From: Sabulibacter ruber
Lineage (GTDB): Bacteria; Bacteroidota; Bacteroidia; Cytophagales; Hymenobacteraceae
DNA: 64,000 nt
NCBI RefSeq assembly: GCF_017355955.1
Contig: NZ_JAFFID010000002.1
Location: 558,001-622,000 of the forward strand
Direction: 5' to 3'
In this document: piece by piece, positions 7,642-17,469 of the stretch
How the letters are laid out: each line of letters opens with the position of its first letter
Position numbering within the stretch: the stretch's first letter is position 1
Notes under the pieces: model-generated
The model's database searches: none
Told to the model about the DNA's origin: nothing
The model's input: only the letters and a program-made list of their open reading frames with translations
Position numbers and translations under genes: made by a program

Positions 7642-8583
7642 GTGGGTATGTGTGGCCTTCTTAGCTCTTCTCGCTTACAGCGGTTTTTCTCTATTGTATT
7701 TTTGGTAGCACTGGCAAGCTGTACAGCTCCCAGATCTGTGATCCACTCGGGCAGGGTGACGCCACACGGGCAGTTTAAGGTAGGCGCCAATTTTGGCGGA
7801 AACGTGGCCACGGAGCCCATCAGCCAACTGAAAGACATCACCGAGGCCGCCATTGAAGCATTGGCCAACCGGGATTCTGTGTATTACGGGGAGCAGGTGA
7901 AAGTGGCTACCCAGGCGGCTATTGCGTACTCGCTGGACCCAGTGGGGCCAACGTTTGATTTCTACGTGCGCTATGGTTTGGCCCCCAGGGTAGATGTGGG
8001 GTACAAATATGCCTCGGGCGTACACGTGCTGGATGCCATGTACCAGTTCCTGGGGCCGGTAGCCGGTACCGCCAGCAATAGCCCGCAGGACCGGTGGTAC
8101 GGCAGCGTGGGCATTCAGTACGCCGGGCAAAGCTCAGACATTCTGGACAAGCTTTTCCTGACCAAACTGGCTCCGGTACTGGAGTTTCAGGCCAAGCGGA
8201 AAGACATTCTGGTGCCGTTGGTGTTCAGCCGCTCCTTTGGGCAGGACGAAGAGTTCGGGAACTTCTCCTTTGGGGTGGCTTATAACCACACCTTCCTGGA
8301 GTACGGTTTAGAACCTGGCAGGCTGTACAAGAAAGCCGGCGGCGATGTGGAGCAAATAGAAGGGCTTACCAGAAAACAAAGCTTCCCATCCTACGGAATT
8401 TTCGTGAATGCTAAGATAGGCGCCAAGCGCATTTACCTGTTGCCGGCGCTTTCCATGTATTACCAGAACTACGGTACCTATGAACTGCTGGAAAACGACC
8501 AGGTGAGCTACTCCGGTATTACCATTGTGCCATCATTGGGCGTGCAGATTGGGCTGGGCCAGGGCAAGGCAGGTAAAAGATAA
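7642..8583 (+). CDS. Lipoprotein of unknown function, possibly barrel-like
   Basis: A 313-residue product with a signal peptide ending in lipobox VALASC (Cys about 27). The mature part alternates short beta-like stretches (FKVGANFGGN, FDFYVRYGLAPRVDVGYKY, FSFGVAYNHTFLEYG, IVPSLGVQIGLG) and ends in an aromatic/Gly pattern, which suggests a beta-sandwich or small barrel at the outer membrane. Methionine 3 at 7648 is an alternative start. It follows the tRNA gene by 34 bases and ends in two strong hairpins. I recognise no family name and assign no function. Confidence 0.75.
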   Translation: MGMCGLLSSSRLQRFFSIVFLVALASCTAPRSVIHSGRVTPHGQFKVGANFGGNVATEPISQLKDITEAAIEALANRDSVYYGEQVKVATQAAIAYSLDPVGPTFDFYVRYGLAPRVDVGYKYASGVHVLDAMYQFLGPVAGTASNSPQDRWYGSVGIQYAGQSSDILDKLFLTKLAPVLEFQAKRKDILVPLVFSRSFGQDEEFGNFSFGVAYNHTFLEYGLEPGRLYKKAGGDVEQIEGLTRKQSFPSYGIFVNAKIGAKRIYLLPALSMYYQNYGTYELLENDQVSYSGITIVPSLGVQIGLGQGKAGKR

Positions 8584-8588
8584 AGGGT

Positions 8589-8623
8589 GTTTCAGGGCTG
8601 TTTCCAGAAAAAAGCCCTGAAAC
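8589..8623. repeat. 3'-end palindrome, dispersed family
   Basis: GTTTCAGGGCT (8589-8599) pairs with AGCCCTGAAAC (8613-8623) around TGTTTCCAGAAAA, five bases after a stop codon. It is one of the recurring intergenic palindromes described in the findings. Confidence 0.7.
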
Positions 8624-8677
8624 GAGGAAGTCCGTTGAAACTGGCGAAAACCAATTCCAACGGACTTCCTCGTTTTT
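8622..8677. terminator. Convergent terminator between the lipoprotein and ECF sigma genes
   Basis: ACGAGGAAGTCCGTTG (8622-8637) and CAACGGACTTCCTCGT (8658-8673) are perfect 16-bp arms, followed on the plus strand by a T run. The two genes converge here. Confidence 0.85.
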
Positions 8678-8694
8678 GTTAAACTTGGTTTAGA

Positions 8695-9321
8695 TTACCG
8701 GAGCAAGAACGCGCAAGCCAGCAGGAACCCGTAAACAATGTCATAGCTCTTGAATTTCTCGCGCAACATCTTCAGAGCCTTGTTCATGTGGTTCTCAATG
8801 TTGCTGTTGCTGGTGTTCAGGGCAGAGGCAATCTCGGTGTTGCTTAGCCCTTCGGTCCGGCTCATCACAAAAACCTGACGCCGTACGGGAGGCATGGAGG
8901 CGCACACTTCCTCAAACAACTGCAGCAACTCTTGGTGCTCCAGGGCCAGCTGGGTTGAGTCCTCGGCTACGGTGGCGTGTTCGGCCAGGTATTGGCTGAA
9001 CGCAAATTCATATACCCGGTGGCGGGCCTTGTTGTACACCAGGTTTTTGGCGATGGTGAAAAGATACCCGTCCAGGTTTTGCTTAGGATCCAAAGAAGTC
9101 CTTTTCTCCCACAGTTTCAGGAACACTTCCTGCACTATCTCCTCCGCATCTTCCCGGCTTTTGACCAGCTTGGCGGCGAAAGAAAATAGCTTGGGTTCCA
9201 GCTTCCGGTACAGGCGTTCAAAGGCAGCCACGTCTCCGTTGGAGAGCGCCTCAATATCTGCCATGATGCTGTCCGGGTTTTCTACGGGCATGGTTTCTTT
9301 GGTGAAGTACTTGACTATCAT
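8695..9321 (-). CDS. ECF RNA polymerase sigma factor (Bacteroidota expansion type)
   Basis: A 208-residue sigma-70 protein with only regions 2 and 4. Region 2 is seen in FERLYRKLEPKLF and DAEEIVQEVFLKLWEKR (residues 34-74). Region 4 is the helix-turn-helix LSNTEIASALNTSNSNIENH near residues 157-176. The tail YGFLLACAFLLR is hydrophobic, which could bring it to the membrane (inference). It stands back to back with a FecR anti-sigma gene and next to an STN-bearing SusC, the standard parts of outer-membrane-to-nucleus signalling in PULs. It should direct transcription of the susC operon when the glycan is sensed. Starts at 9291 or 9264 are also possible. Confidence 0.95.
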   Translation of the reverse strand: MIVKYFTKETMPVENPDSIMADIEALSNGDVAAFERLYRKLEPKLFSFAAKLVKSREDAEEIVQEVFLKLWEKRTSLDPKQNLDGYLFTIAKNLVYNKARHRVYEFAFSQYLAEHATVAEDSTQLALEHQELLQLFEEVCASMPPVRRQVFVMSRTEGLSNTEIASALNTSNSNIENHMNKALKMLREKFKSYDIVYGFLLACAFLLR

Positions 9322-9520
9322 GTTACTACATCTACACTAACCCAACTCTCCTGCTCTTCAATAAGAGGTAGTTTGAAAAAACCATAAAATTTTCAGGATA
9401 AATGTAGCCCAATTTGTGGAAAAAACAAAAACCGAAACTTTTCTTCAAAAAAGTTGAAAGCGGAGGTGGTGCTACGCGCGGTTGGTGTGTAATAGGGAAA
9501 AGCGCCAATATTTTTTACGC
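9322..9520. promoter_or_regulatory. Divergent control region of sigma factor and FecR
   Basis: About 200 bases separate the two divergent starts. The middle is A/T rich with A-tracts. I find no clean TTG-N19-21-TAnnTTTG promoter, so the promoters may be recognised by the ECF sigma itself. Confidence 0.4.
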
Positions 9521-10555
9521 ATGAATCAGGACCTGATCAACCGTTTTTACAAAGGAGAATGCACCCCCGAGGAGGTGAAAGCGGTTCTGGAATGGTTTAA
9601 AAATCAAGAACCTACGCCCGCGCAGGAGCGCCAGTTGCAGGAACTGTGGCACCAGGCCGGCGAACAAAAAACAGACTCCACCTTTTCGCATGATTCAGAT
9701 AAGATCTGGCGCAACATTGAAGCGTCTATCAAACAAAGTAGCCTGAGCACAGAGCAGGAAGCTGTAGTGGTGCCCATGCGGGGAGAGGCAAGGTGGGGGA
9801 AGTGGGCACGGGTAGCGGCGGCAATTCTGCTGCCTCTGGGGTTGGTGTGGTTTGTAGCCAGCCAGTACCTCCAAAATAAATCAGTAGGTGGGCCGTTAGT
9901 GGCTGTGCAAGCCGCCCCCGGAAACCAGAAAACCATCCAGCTGGAAGACGGCTCTTCCATTGTTTTGCGCCCGGGCAGTAAGGTAAGCTATCCGGTTCCC
10001 TTCAGCGGTGACAGAAGAGACATCACGCTGGAAGGCGAGGCCTTCTTTCAGGTAGCCAAAGACAAAGCACGCCCATTCGTGGTAAAGTCGGGAGCCATCT
10101 ATACCCAGGCGCTGGGCACTTCCTTCAACATCAGATATCTGCCGAATGACACCGCGGTTTCCGTGGCGCTGGCTACCGGTATTGTAAAGATCAGCAAGGC
10201 GCAGCAAGAAGGAGAGGAAACCCTGGCCGAACTGGTGCCGGGGCAGCAACTAGTTTTTAACCGGAAAAACCAGCAACACGCAGTAGGTTCCTTTGAAAAC
10301 CGCGAGGTGCTTGGTTGGAAAGACGGCGTGTTGTTCTTCAAAAAAGCCAGCCTGGAAGAAGTGGTAACCGGCCTTGAAAACTGGTACGGCGTGGAGATTG
10401 AGGTAAAAGGTGCTGATTCAAAAGACCTGGGCGACTGGAGCTACACCGGCGAATACGTGCGGCAGCCCCTGTCTCAGGTACTGGAAGGCATTGGGTTCGT
10501 GAAAGACTTTTCTTATACACTAGATGACAAACAAGTGCAAATTACTTTCAACTGA
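9521..10555 (+). CDS. FecR-family anti-sigma factor
   Basis: A 344-residue inner-membrane protein. A cytoplasmic anti-sigma region (MNQDLINRFYKGECTPEEV...) is followed by a single membrane span AAAILLPLGLVWFVASQYL around residues 98-116. A periplasmic FecR domain follows (QLEDGSSIVLRPGSKVSYP; ITLEGEAFFQVAKD) and a C-terminal DUF4974 domain (VLFFKKASLEEVVTGLENWY). It would hold the ECF sigma factor until the STN domain of the neighbouring SusC reports ligand passage. An in-frame TTG at 9482 is rejected in favour of the ATG at 9521. It is divergent from the sigma gene, whereas the two are more often co-directional. Confidence 0.93.
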   Translation: MNQDLINRFYKGECTPEEVKAVLEWFKNQEPTPAQERQLQELWHQAGEQKTDSTFSHDSDKIWRNIEASIKQSSLSTEQEAVVVPMRGEARWGKWARVAAAILLPLGLVWFVASQYLQNKSVGGPLVAVQAAPGNQKTIQLEDGSSIVLRPGSKVSYPVPFSGDRRDITLEGEAFFQVAKDKARPFVVKSGAIYTQALGTSFNIRYLPNDTAVSVALATGIVKISKAQQEGEETLAELVPGQQLVFNRKNQQHAVGSFENREVLGWKDGVLFFKKASLEEVVTGLENWYGVEIEVKGADSKDLGDWSYTGEYVRQPLSQVLEGIGFVKDFSYTLDDKQVQITFN

Positions 10556-10701
10556 TGAGCGGCCTATGAGATAAAGATTGGTTCTGCTTAACAGGCAGAC
10601 CACTGGGTGGCCTACCTGTCATTACCCTTGGAAAATCAGATGTTGGCGCATCTGATGACCAGAAGGCAATTCAAACAATTAAAACTAAACACTCCCAAGA
10701 T

Positions 10702-13700
10702 ATGGAAAAAAACGTTTACGGCTTCCTAAAAGGAGTAGCATGCAGGGCTCTGGCAGTGCTCATACTGTTCCTGGCTTGCGTCTCCTCAGGATTTGCCGCT
10801 CCCAACGGAGCACCCTTGAACACAATCCAAAAAACCAAAATCACGCTTGCCATTACCAATGGCACCCTGCAGGAGTTCTTCCGGAAGGTAGAAGCCGAAA
10901 CCCTATTCAAATTCACGTTTGATGAAAATGAGGTACTTAGCAAAGCTAAAGTTTCAGTACAGGCTAAAAATGAGCCCTTGGACAAGGTGCTGGACAAAGT
11001 AGCTGCTACCACCAACCTGGAGTTCAAGCAGGTGAACAACAACATTCACGTGCGCGCCAGAAAAAAAGTGGCCCAGCCTAAGGCTTTTGTAGAAACTGTG
11101 CAGCAGGGTGCTTTCCGGGTGACGGGTAAGGTAACCGACGAAAACGGTGCCGGGCTTCCGGGAGTAACCGTTTCTGTGAAAGGTACTACCAATGCCACTT
11201 CTTCAGACGTGGAAGGGAACTACGCCCTCACGCTGCCTGCTAACACTGGTACCTTAGTATTTTCTTACATTGGTTACCAGACCCAGGAAGTTGCCCTGGA
11301 GAACCGTTCAACCGTGAATGTTGCTCTGGTGCCAGATGCCAAAGCCCTGCAAGAAGTGGTAGTGGTAGGGTACGGTGCCCAGGAGAAAGAAGATATCACT
11401 GGTTCTGTATCGGTGATTGACAACACGGCATTTGATGCCCGTCCTAACACCCAGGTAGGGAACCTGATTCAAGGGAAAACCGCTGGGGTGCAGGTATTGA
11501 CTAACTCCGGTAAACCATCAGCGGGCTTTAACATCCGTATTCGGGGAACAAGCTCGTTATTAGCTAACAGCGATCCTTTGTACGTGGTGGACGGCGTACC
11601 TTCCACCGATACCAGAAGCCTTAACCCAGCCGATATTGAAACTATCTCCATCCTGAAAGACGCTTCTTCTGCCGCCATCTACGGTGCGCAAGGAGCCAAC
11701 GGGGTGGTTTTGATCACTACCAAACGCGGTAGAACCGAAAAACCAACGTTTGAATTCAGCACCTACACCGGTATCTCTCAGGTATGGAACACCCTGAATG
11801 TTCTGAACGCCGAGCAGTACCGCGATCTGATGACCGAACTGGGTCAGAACACAGACTGGAGCCGCTACCAGGAGAATACCGATTGGCAGAAAGAAGTTTT
11901 CCGGAACGGAAGCTCTCTGAACTACCAGTTATCCGTTTCCGGAAAAACTGACAAAACCAACTACTACATTTCTGGTGGCTGGATGAAGCAGAACGGAGCC
12001 GTGCGCAGCTCTACCATGGACCGCGCCAGCTTTAAGGTGAACCTGGAGCAGAAGCTTTCCAAATGGTTAACCGTGGGTACCAACATGGGCTACACCCGCT
12101 ACCATGACGTAGACGTAGCCGACAACCAAGCCGTAAACCAAGGCGGGGTGATCTTAGGCGTACTGTCTACTCCGCCGGTAATTGGCGTGTACAACCCGAA
12201 CGGGACTTTCACCAGCAACCCTTTCCAGGACTGGGAAAACCCTATTGCTTTCACCGATGGTTCTGACAGAAATTACAAAAACCAGCGCTTATTGGGTAAT
12301 GTGTACGGCGAGGTGCAGTTACTGGAAGGCTTGAAATACCGCGCTAACTTTGGTATTGATTTCATCAGTGCTGTGAATGATTACTTCCTGGATCCGTTCA
12401 GAACCAGCTATGGCCGTGCCAGAAAAGGGATTGGCCGCAACAGCACCAACCTGACCAACTACTGGATTCTGGACAACACCCTTTCTTATACCAAGAGCCT
12501 TGGCAACCATAACTTCAGTGCCATGGTGGGTTCTGTGCAGCAGAAATTCAGATGGGAAAACAACAGCATTGAGCGTACTGAGTTTTCTGGTACTGCCGTG
12601 ACTACGCCAGGTGCCGGAGCGGTAATCCAATCGGCAGACGCGAACAAATCTGAGAAGACCAACACCTCGTTCATTAGCCGGGTGACCTATGACTTCGCCA
12701 ACAAGTACCTGTTAACCGCCAACTTCAGAGCAGATGCTTCTTCGGTGTTCGGTCCGGAAGTACGTTGGGGCTATTTCCCTTCTGCCTCTTTGGGCTGGAG
12801 AATCTCTGAGGAGAATTTCTTCCCTAAAACCAATGTGGTGAACGATGTGAAACTGCGCGTTGGTTGGGGCTTGGTTGGGAATGATACTGGCTTAGCACCC
12901 TATTCTTTCCTGCCTCGCGTAGGTTATGGTGCTAACTACCCAATTGGAGGTGTTACCCAACCAGGTAGCTATCCTTCTTCTATCGGGAATTATCAGCTAG
13001 GTTGGGAAGCATCTGAGCAAACCAACGTAGGTTTGGATGTTGCGTTCCTGAATTCCCGCATTTCCTTAACCGTTGACGCCTACCTGAAGAAAACCACTGA
13101 TCTCTTATTACAAGTTGAAGTGCCAAGATCTACTGGTTACAATAACGGTGATGCCAACGTAGGAAGCCTGCAGAACAAGGGTCTTGAGTTCTTGGTGAGC
13201 TCCCAGAACCTGGTAGGTGATTTCTCCTGGACTACTGACCTGAACTTGTCATTCAACAGAAACAAAGTAACCAACATCTTAGGGCAAAATGTCTTCTATG
13301 GAGGCGTAGCCGGTAGAGGAGACGTAAGCTTGTCAAGAGAAGGTGCTCCACTGGCAATGTTCTATGGTTACCAGTGGGGTGGCGTAGATCCTGCCACGGG
13401 TATGGCGTACTACATCAACAGAAACGGTGAGAGCACTTTCACTCCTGCACCAGAAGATCGCACCATCATTGGTAACCCTAACCCAGATTTCATCTATGGG
13501 GTAACCAACACGTTCTCTTACAAGAATTTTGGGTTGAGCATCTTCCTGCAAGGTTCACAAGGCAATGACATTTTCAACGCTAGCCGCATTGAGATGGAAG
13601 GCATGTCAGATCCTAAAAACCAGGGAATTGAAGTAATCAACCGCTGGAGAAACCCAGGCGATGTAACCGATATCCCTAGAGCAGTTTGGGCTAACACAGA

Positions 13701-13980
13701 CAATTCACGCATCTCTTCCCGCTTTGTGGAAGATGGTTCTTACCTGCGTGTAAAGACTCTTACTCTGAGCTATAACCTGCCTTCTACAGTGTTGTCTAAG
13801 ATCAAATTGAACAACCTGCGCATCTACGCTACCGGAGAGAACCTCTTCACTATTACAGACTATTCAGGCTTTGACCCAGAAGTGAACGCATTTGGAGGTG
13901 CCAACAGAGCCCAGGGCGTTGACTATGGTACTTATCCGCAGACGCGCAACTTGATCTTAGGTTTGAACCTTTCCTTCTAA
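10702..13980 (+). CDS. SusC/RagA TonB-dependent outer-membrane transporter with STN domain
   Basis: A 1092-residue protein: signal peptide (about 1-32, ending SSGFA), an STN/secretin-like signalling domain (KITLAITNGTLQEFF...; about 48-116), a CarboxypepD_reg-like domain (VTDENGAGLPGVTVSVKGT; about 140-218), the SusC signature VVVVGYGAQEKEDITG, a plug (GANGVVLITTKRG), and a 22-strand barrel ending in an aromatic residue (LNLSF). It imports oligosaccharides across the outer membrane using TonB energy; the STN domain signals to the FecR protein encoded upstream. A small hairpin CAGATG...CATCTG lies at 10637-10654 in the 146-base gap after fecR. SusD follows at once. Confidence 0.97.
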   Translation: MEKNVYGFLKGVACRALAVLILFLACVSSGFAAPNGAPLNTIQKTKITLAITNGTLQEFFRKVEAETLFKFTFDENEVLSKAKVSVQAKNEPLDKVLDKVAATTNLEFKQVNNNIHVRARKKVAQPKAFVETVQQGAFRVTGKVTDENGAGLPGVTVSVKGTTNATSSDVEGNYALTLPANTGTLVFSYIGYQTQEVALENRSTVNVALVPDAKALQEVVVVGYGAQEKEDITGSVSVIDNTAFDARPNTQVGNLIQGKTAGVQVLTNSGKPSAGFNIRIRGTSSLLANSDPLYVVDGVPSTDTRSLNPADIETISILKDASSAAIYGAQGANGVVLITTKRGRTEKPTFEFSTYTGISQVWNTLNVLNAEQYRDLMTELGQNTDWSRYQENTDWQKEVFRNGSSLNYQLSVSGKTDKTNYYISGGWMKQNGAVRSSTMDRASFKVNLEQKLSKWLTVGTNMGYTRYHDVDVADNQAVNQGGVILGVLSTPPVIGVYNPNGTFTSNPFQDWENPIAFTDGSDRNYKNQRLLGNVYGEVQLLEGLKYRANFGIDFISAVNDYFLDPFRTSYGRARKGIGRNSTNLTNYWILDNTLSYTKSLGNHNFSAMVGSVQQKFRWENNSIERTEFSGTAVTTPGAGAVIQSADANKSEKTNTSFISRVTYDFANKYLLTANFRADASSVFGPEVRWGYFPSASLGWRISEENFFPKTNVVNDVKLRVGWGLVGNDTGLAPYSFLPRVGYGANYPIGGVTQPGSYPSSIGNYQLGWEASEQTNVGLDVAFLNSRISLTVDAYLKKTTDLLLQVEVPRSTGYNNGDANVGSLQNKGLEFLVSSQNLVGDFSWTTDLNLSFNRNKVTNILGQNVFYGGVAGRGDVSLSREGAPLAMFYGYQWGGVDPATGMAYYINRNGESTFTPAPEDRTIIGNPNPDFIYGVTNTFSYKNFGLSIFLQGSQGNDIFNASRIEMEGMSDPKNQGIEVINRWRNPGDVTDIPRAVWANTDNSRISSRFVEDGSYLRVKTLTLSYNLPSTVLSKIKLNNLRIYATGENLFTITDYSGFDPEVNAFGGANRAQGVDYGTYPQTRNLILGLNLSF

Positions 13981-13992
13981 TTGAGAAAAGTT

Positions 13993-15477
13993 ATGAAACT
14001 GAATAAAATAGCCATCTATACATTAGCCGGTGCTCTTCTGATGGGAGCCCCCGCCTGTGACGATTTCCTGGAACTGGAGCCCATTTCTGAGGCTACCACG
14101 GAAAACGCCTATAAAACCGCCAGCGATGCCGAAGCTGCCCTGACCGGGGTGTACGAGTCTTTTCAGGCGGAATACTACATCTGGGACAACCTGGTGTTCA
14201 GCGAAATCTTGTCAGATAACTACTACGCTGGCGGGGATAACGCTGAGATTTTCGCGGTGGATAACGTAGCCATAACGCCTACCAACAGCCGTCTGTGGAA
14301 CAACTGGAGCCAGATCTACAACGCCATTGCCAAAGCAAACGTGGTGTTGCAGAAGGTTCCTCAGATCACAGACCCGCAGCTTTCCGGAACCCGTAAGGCA
14401 CAGATCTTAGGCGAGGCCGCTTTCCTGCGCGCGTACCACTATTTCCAACTGGTAAAAATGTGGGGCGGGGTGCCGTTGGTACTGGAGCCGGTTACGTCTT
14501 TGGATCCTAGCGTTACCCAGAAACCACGCGCTTCCGAGGTAGAAGTGTACAACCAGATTGTGACCGACCTGGCTTTTGCCTTGGAGAACCGTTTACCAGA
14601 TTCTTACGGAGACAATGCCAGTGTGAACAAAGCCCGGGCTACCCGCGGTGCCGCCAATGCATTACTTGCGAAAGTCTGGGCCCAACGCCCAGACCGCGAT
14701 TACAACAGAGTGCTGCAGTACGCAGACGCCGTGATCAACAGCCCGGCCGGTTATGAGTTGTTGGCCAACTTCAATCACCTGTTTGATGGCGCGCACTATA
14801 ACAATGCCGAGTCTATCATGGAAGTGCAGTTTATTGGCGGGAACGAAGCCAACTGGGGGCCTCAGATGTTGCTTCCACCGTCTTTAAGTGGTGATACCTG
14901 GCGCAAATTCATGACGCCTTCCCATAACCTGGTGGAAGCCTACGATTCTGAGAAGGATAACATCCGGAAGAATACTACCATCTTGTTTGAGAACGCCCCT
15001 TGGTCAGATGAATTCTGGTCTGTGAGCACCGGAGGAAGCATTCCTTTTGCTTACCGTTGGAAAAGTGCCAGTGGTTGGGCCAGCACCAACCGCCAGTATA
15101 TCTTCAGACTAGCCGACATCATGCTCCTGAAAGCCGAAGCACTGAACGAGTTAGGCCGCCTGGAAGATGCCAGAACCGTGCTGAACACCGTGCGCAGAAG
15201 AGTGAGTTTAGGACCTAATACCTCCACCAACCAAGAGGAAATGAGAGACGCCATCCTGAAGGAGCGTCGTCTGGAGCTGGCTCAGGAAGGACACCGTTGG
15301 GATGATCTTCGCCGGCTTGGGAAAGCGATTGAAACGATGGAGAACCTCGAAGAGATTGACCTGCGCACCAACACCCCTAAGGAGTACAACGTGGCGCCGC
15401 ATGAGCTGTTCCTGCCTATTCCGCAGTCAGAAATCAACCGAAACCCGCAGTTGGTACAGACTCCTGGCTATAACTAA
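13993..15477 (+). CDS. SusD/RagB nutrient-binding outer-membrane lipoprotein
   Basis: A 494-residue lipoprotein (Cys22 in GAPAC, followed by DD, which favours surface display). The SusD fold is visible as DFLELEPISEATTENAYKT, the TPR-like helices (AFLRAYHYFQLVKMWGGVPLV), RLADIMLLKAEALNELG, and the C-terminal ILKERRLELAQEGHRWDDLRRLG and FLPIPQSEINRNPQL. It caps the SusC barrel and delivers glycan. The stop of susC is 12 bases upstream of the ATG. An in-frame TTG at 13981 exists, but the ATG with its purine-rich upstream GAGAAAAG is preferred. Confidence 0.96.
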   Translation: MKLNKIAIYTLAGALLMGAPACDDFLELEPISEATTENAYKTASDAEAALTGVYESFQAEYYIWDNLVFSEILSDNYYAGGDNAEIFAVDNVAITPTNSRLWNNWSQIYNAIAKANVVLQKVPQITDPQLSGTRKAQILGEAAFLRAYHYFQLVKMWGGVPLVLEPVTSLDPSVTQKPRASEVEVYNQIVTDLAFALENRLPDSYGDNASVNKARATRGAANALLAKVWAQRPDRDYNRVLQYADAVINSPAGYELLANFNHLFDGAHYNNAESIMEVQFIGGNEANWGPQMLLPPSLSGDTWRKFMTPSHNLVEAYDSEKDNIRKNTTILFENAPWSDEFWSVSTGGSIPFAYRWKSASGWASTNRQYIFRLADIMLLKAEALNELGRLEDARTVLNTVRRRVSLGPNTSTNQEEMRDAILKERRLELAQEGHRWDDLRRLGKAIETMENLEEIDLRTNTPKEYNVAPHELFLPIPQSEINRNPQLVQTPGYN

Positions 15478-15523
15478 GCTTTCCGGCCGAAGGGCACCAG
15501 CTTCCATCATTTCACCTGTATTC

Positions 15524-15559
15524 GTTTCGGGGCTGTTTTCATGAAATCAGCCCCGAAAC
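15524..15559. repeat. 3'-end palindrome, dispersed family
   Basis: GTTTCGGGGCTG (15524-15535) pairs perfectly with CAGCCCCGAAAC (15548-15559). It lies 46 bases past the susD stop and is among the best copies of the family. Confidence 0.75.
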
Positions 15560-15657
15560 AACCATCCTCCGCAGAAATCCGGCAGAGGGTGGCAGGGTGA
15601 AACAGGCTGGTACCCGGCTGATTCTCTTAAAGAATTCATGTCCAAAAAACATCATCC

Positions 15658-17388
15658 ATGAAAAAGATAAACGTACTTCTGCAACTTCTGGCCCTGCTGT
15701 TTGTGGTAGGCGCCTGTGAAGAGCAAGACAATATTGAGCCCGTGGGCAATTGGGAGCTGAGCGCTCCGGTGCTGGCCGGCCCGGCAGAGAATGCCGCCGT
15801 CACCCTGGACCAGGCTAACCCTAACGCTACTATCCGGTTTGAGTGGCAGCCTGCCGTTTCCAGCAAAAACTACGGCGTTACCTACAAACTGGTATTAGAC
15901 TCTGCCGCCAACGCAGACTTTAGTACCCCAATCCTGAGCATGCCTACCGGTAACGGAGGTAAAAACCTGTTCATTACGCCAACCGCCATGCAGATTGACC
16001 AGGCCTTGTCAATGGCTGGTTATGATGCCAACTCAGCAGCGCAACTGAAATGGGCTATTGTGGCGCAGTCCCTAAGCAAAGAAACCGTTTCTGAGGCCAA
16101 AACCATTAACATCACACGCTTCCAGAACGAGACTCATCCAGACCGCTTGTATATTTCAGGCTCGGCTACTGAGAAAGGCACCGACATCGGCCAAGCCATT
16201 GCCATGCGCCCGCTGAAAGATGCCAACGGAAACCGCACCAACGTATTTGAAGTGTACACCCGTTTAACCGAGGGCGGTACTTTCAGATTCTACAGCCAGC
16301 AGAACGCTAACTCTTTGGTGTACGGCGCTGCCAGCGGCGGTGGATTACGCAAGAAAGGAGCTCCTATCACGGCACCTGGTGCTGGTACCTACCGCGTTAC
16401 CGTTGACCTGAACAACAATACTTTCAGCTTCCTGAAGATTGACAGATGGAGTGCCGTAGGAGGCGCGTTTGCTTCTGGTTGGGGTGGCGATGAGCCGCTG
16501 CAATACAAAGGAAATGGTGTATGGGAGGCTTCCCTGAATATTGATAAAACCGAAGGTTTTATCTTCAGACCAAATGGTGATTGGGCCTATCAAATGAAAC
16601 GGGTAAAAGGTACTACCAACCAACTGATGCTACAGTCTCAGGCAGGCGGAGCAGGTGTAGAGGTAGAAGATATCCCGGCTACTGCCACAGGCCGTCACAT
16701 TGTGACCTTGAACCTGTCTGGCGATCAGTACACTTACTCGTTGCAGAAAGATACCTCGGTGCCACCGCCAACCACCATGCCAGACAAGCTGTTCCTGTTG
16801 CAGGGCAATACCGTGGTAGCAGAATTCACCAAAGACGGCAACAACTTCAAGTCAAACATCTTCCTGGCCTTGGAGGCAAGCAAAGAGTACAGACTGAACT
16901 CTGCCAATGACGGTTCTGGTACCTCATACACCATTGGCGCCAAAATTGGCGAGACCACTGCGCCTAATGGCGATGCCGTTTCTTCACCGGTTGACTTTGG
17001 TACCGGTAACGCTGCCATTGCGGTAGCCCGCGATCAAGCCTACCAAATCACGTTGAACTTCCAGACCGGTAAGCTTACCTGGAAATACTATAACATCAAG
17101 CTTTTCCACTGGGACAATAACGGCGGATGGGATGCCCGCAATGAGTTAGTTATGACTTACAAGCACCCTTACACCTTTGAAGGAACGCATGCCCTTAAAG
17201 CGAACTATGACATTAAGTTTAACTCGCCGTGGGAAGTAGAGTTTGGTACCAATAGCACGGCTCTTACCGGTACCATGACCCATAAAGGCCCTAACTACAA
17301 AGGCATTACGCAGGCTGGTAATTACAAAGCCACCATCACCGTGGCAAATGATTACCAAACCGCTGAGTATTCTTTCGTGAAACAATAA
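15658..17388 (+). CDS. SusE/SusF-family surface glycan-binding lipoprotein
   Basis: A 576-residue lipoprotein (Cys20 in VVGAC, followed by EEQD, fitting surface export). The N-terminal SusE domain carries LSAPVLAGPAENAAVTLDQ and ATIRFEWQPA, and is followed by several Ig-like or starch-binding-like modules (RLYISGSATEKGTD..., GTYRVTVDLNNNTFSFLKI, repeated again near residues 375-480 and 490-570). The C-terminal modules resemble SusF-type carbohydrate-binding domains with exposed Trp (WSAVGGAFASGWGGDEPLQ). The role is glycan capture at the surface for the SusCD pair. A strong terminator follows directly. Confidence 0.88.
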   Translation: MKKINVLLQLLALLFVVGACEEQDNIEPVGNWELSAPVLAGPAENAAVTLDQANPNATIRFEWQPAVSSKNYGVTYKLVLDSAANADFSTPILSMPTGNGGKNLFITPTAMQIDQALSMAGYDANSAAQLKWAIVAQSLSKETVSEAKTINITRFQNETHPDRLYISGSATEKGTDIGQAIAMRPLKDANGNRTNVFEVYTRLTEGGTFRFYSQQNANSLVYGAASGGGLRKKGAPITAPGAGTYRVTVDLNNNTFSFLKIDRWSAVGGAFASGWGGDEPLQYKGNGVWEASLNIDKTEGFIFRPNGDWAYQMKRVKGTTNQLMLQSQAGGAGVEVEDIPATATGRHIVTLNLSGDQYTYSLQKDTSVPPPTTMPDKLFLLQGNTVVAEFTKDGNNFKSNIFLALEASKEYRLNSANDGSGTSYTIGAKIGETTAPNGDAVSSPVDFGTGNAAIAVARDQAYQITLNFQTGKLTWKYYNIKLFHWDNNGGWDARNELVMTYKHPYTFEGTHALKANYDIKFNSPWEVEFGTNSTALTGTMTHKGPNYKGITQAGNYKATITVANDYQTAEYSFVKQ

Positions 17389-17392
17389 AAGA

Positions 17393-17432
17393 ACCGGGCG
17401 CTCAGCCTTTAAGATAGGAGGGAGCGCCCGGT
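17393..17432 (+). terminator. Terminator after the SusE/F gene
   Basis: ACCGGGCGCTC (17393-17403) and GAGCGCCCGGT (17422-17432) are perfect arms, followed by CTCTTT. It probably ends or attenuates the susCDE transcript before the enzyme genes. Confidence 0.8.
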
Positions 17433-17469
17433 CTCTTTAAGAAATGTAATGCAGGCATGTTTTGGAAGT

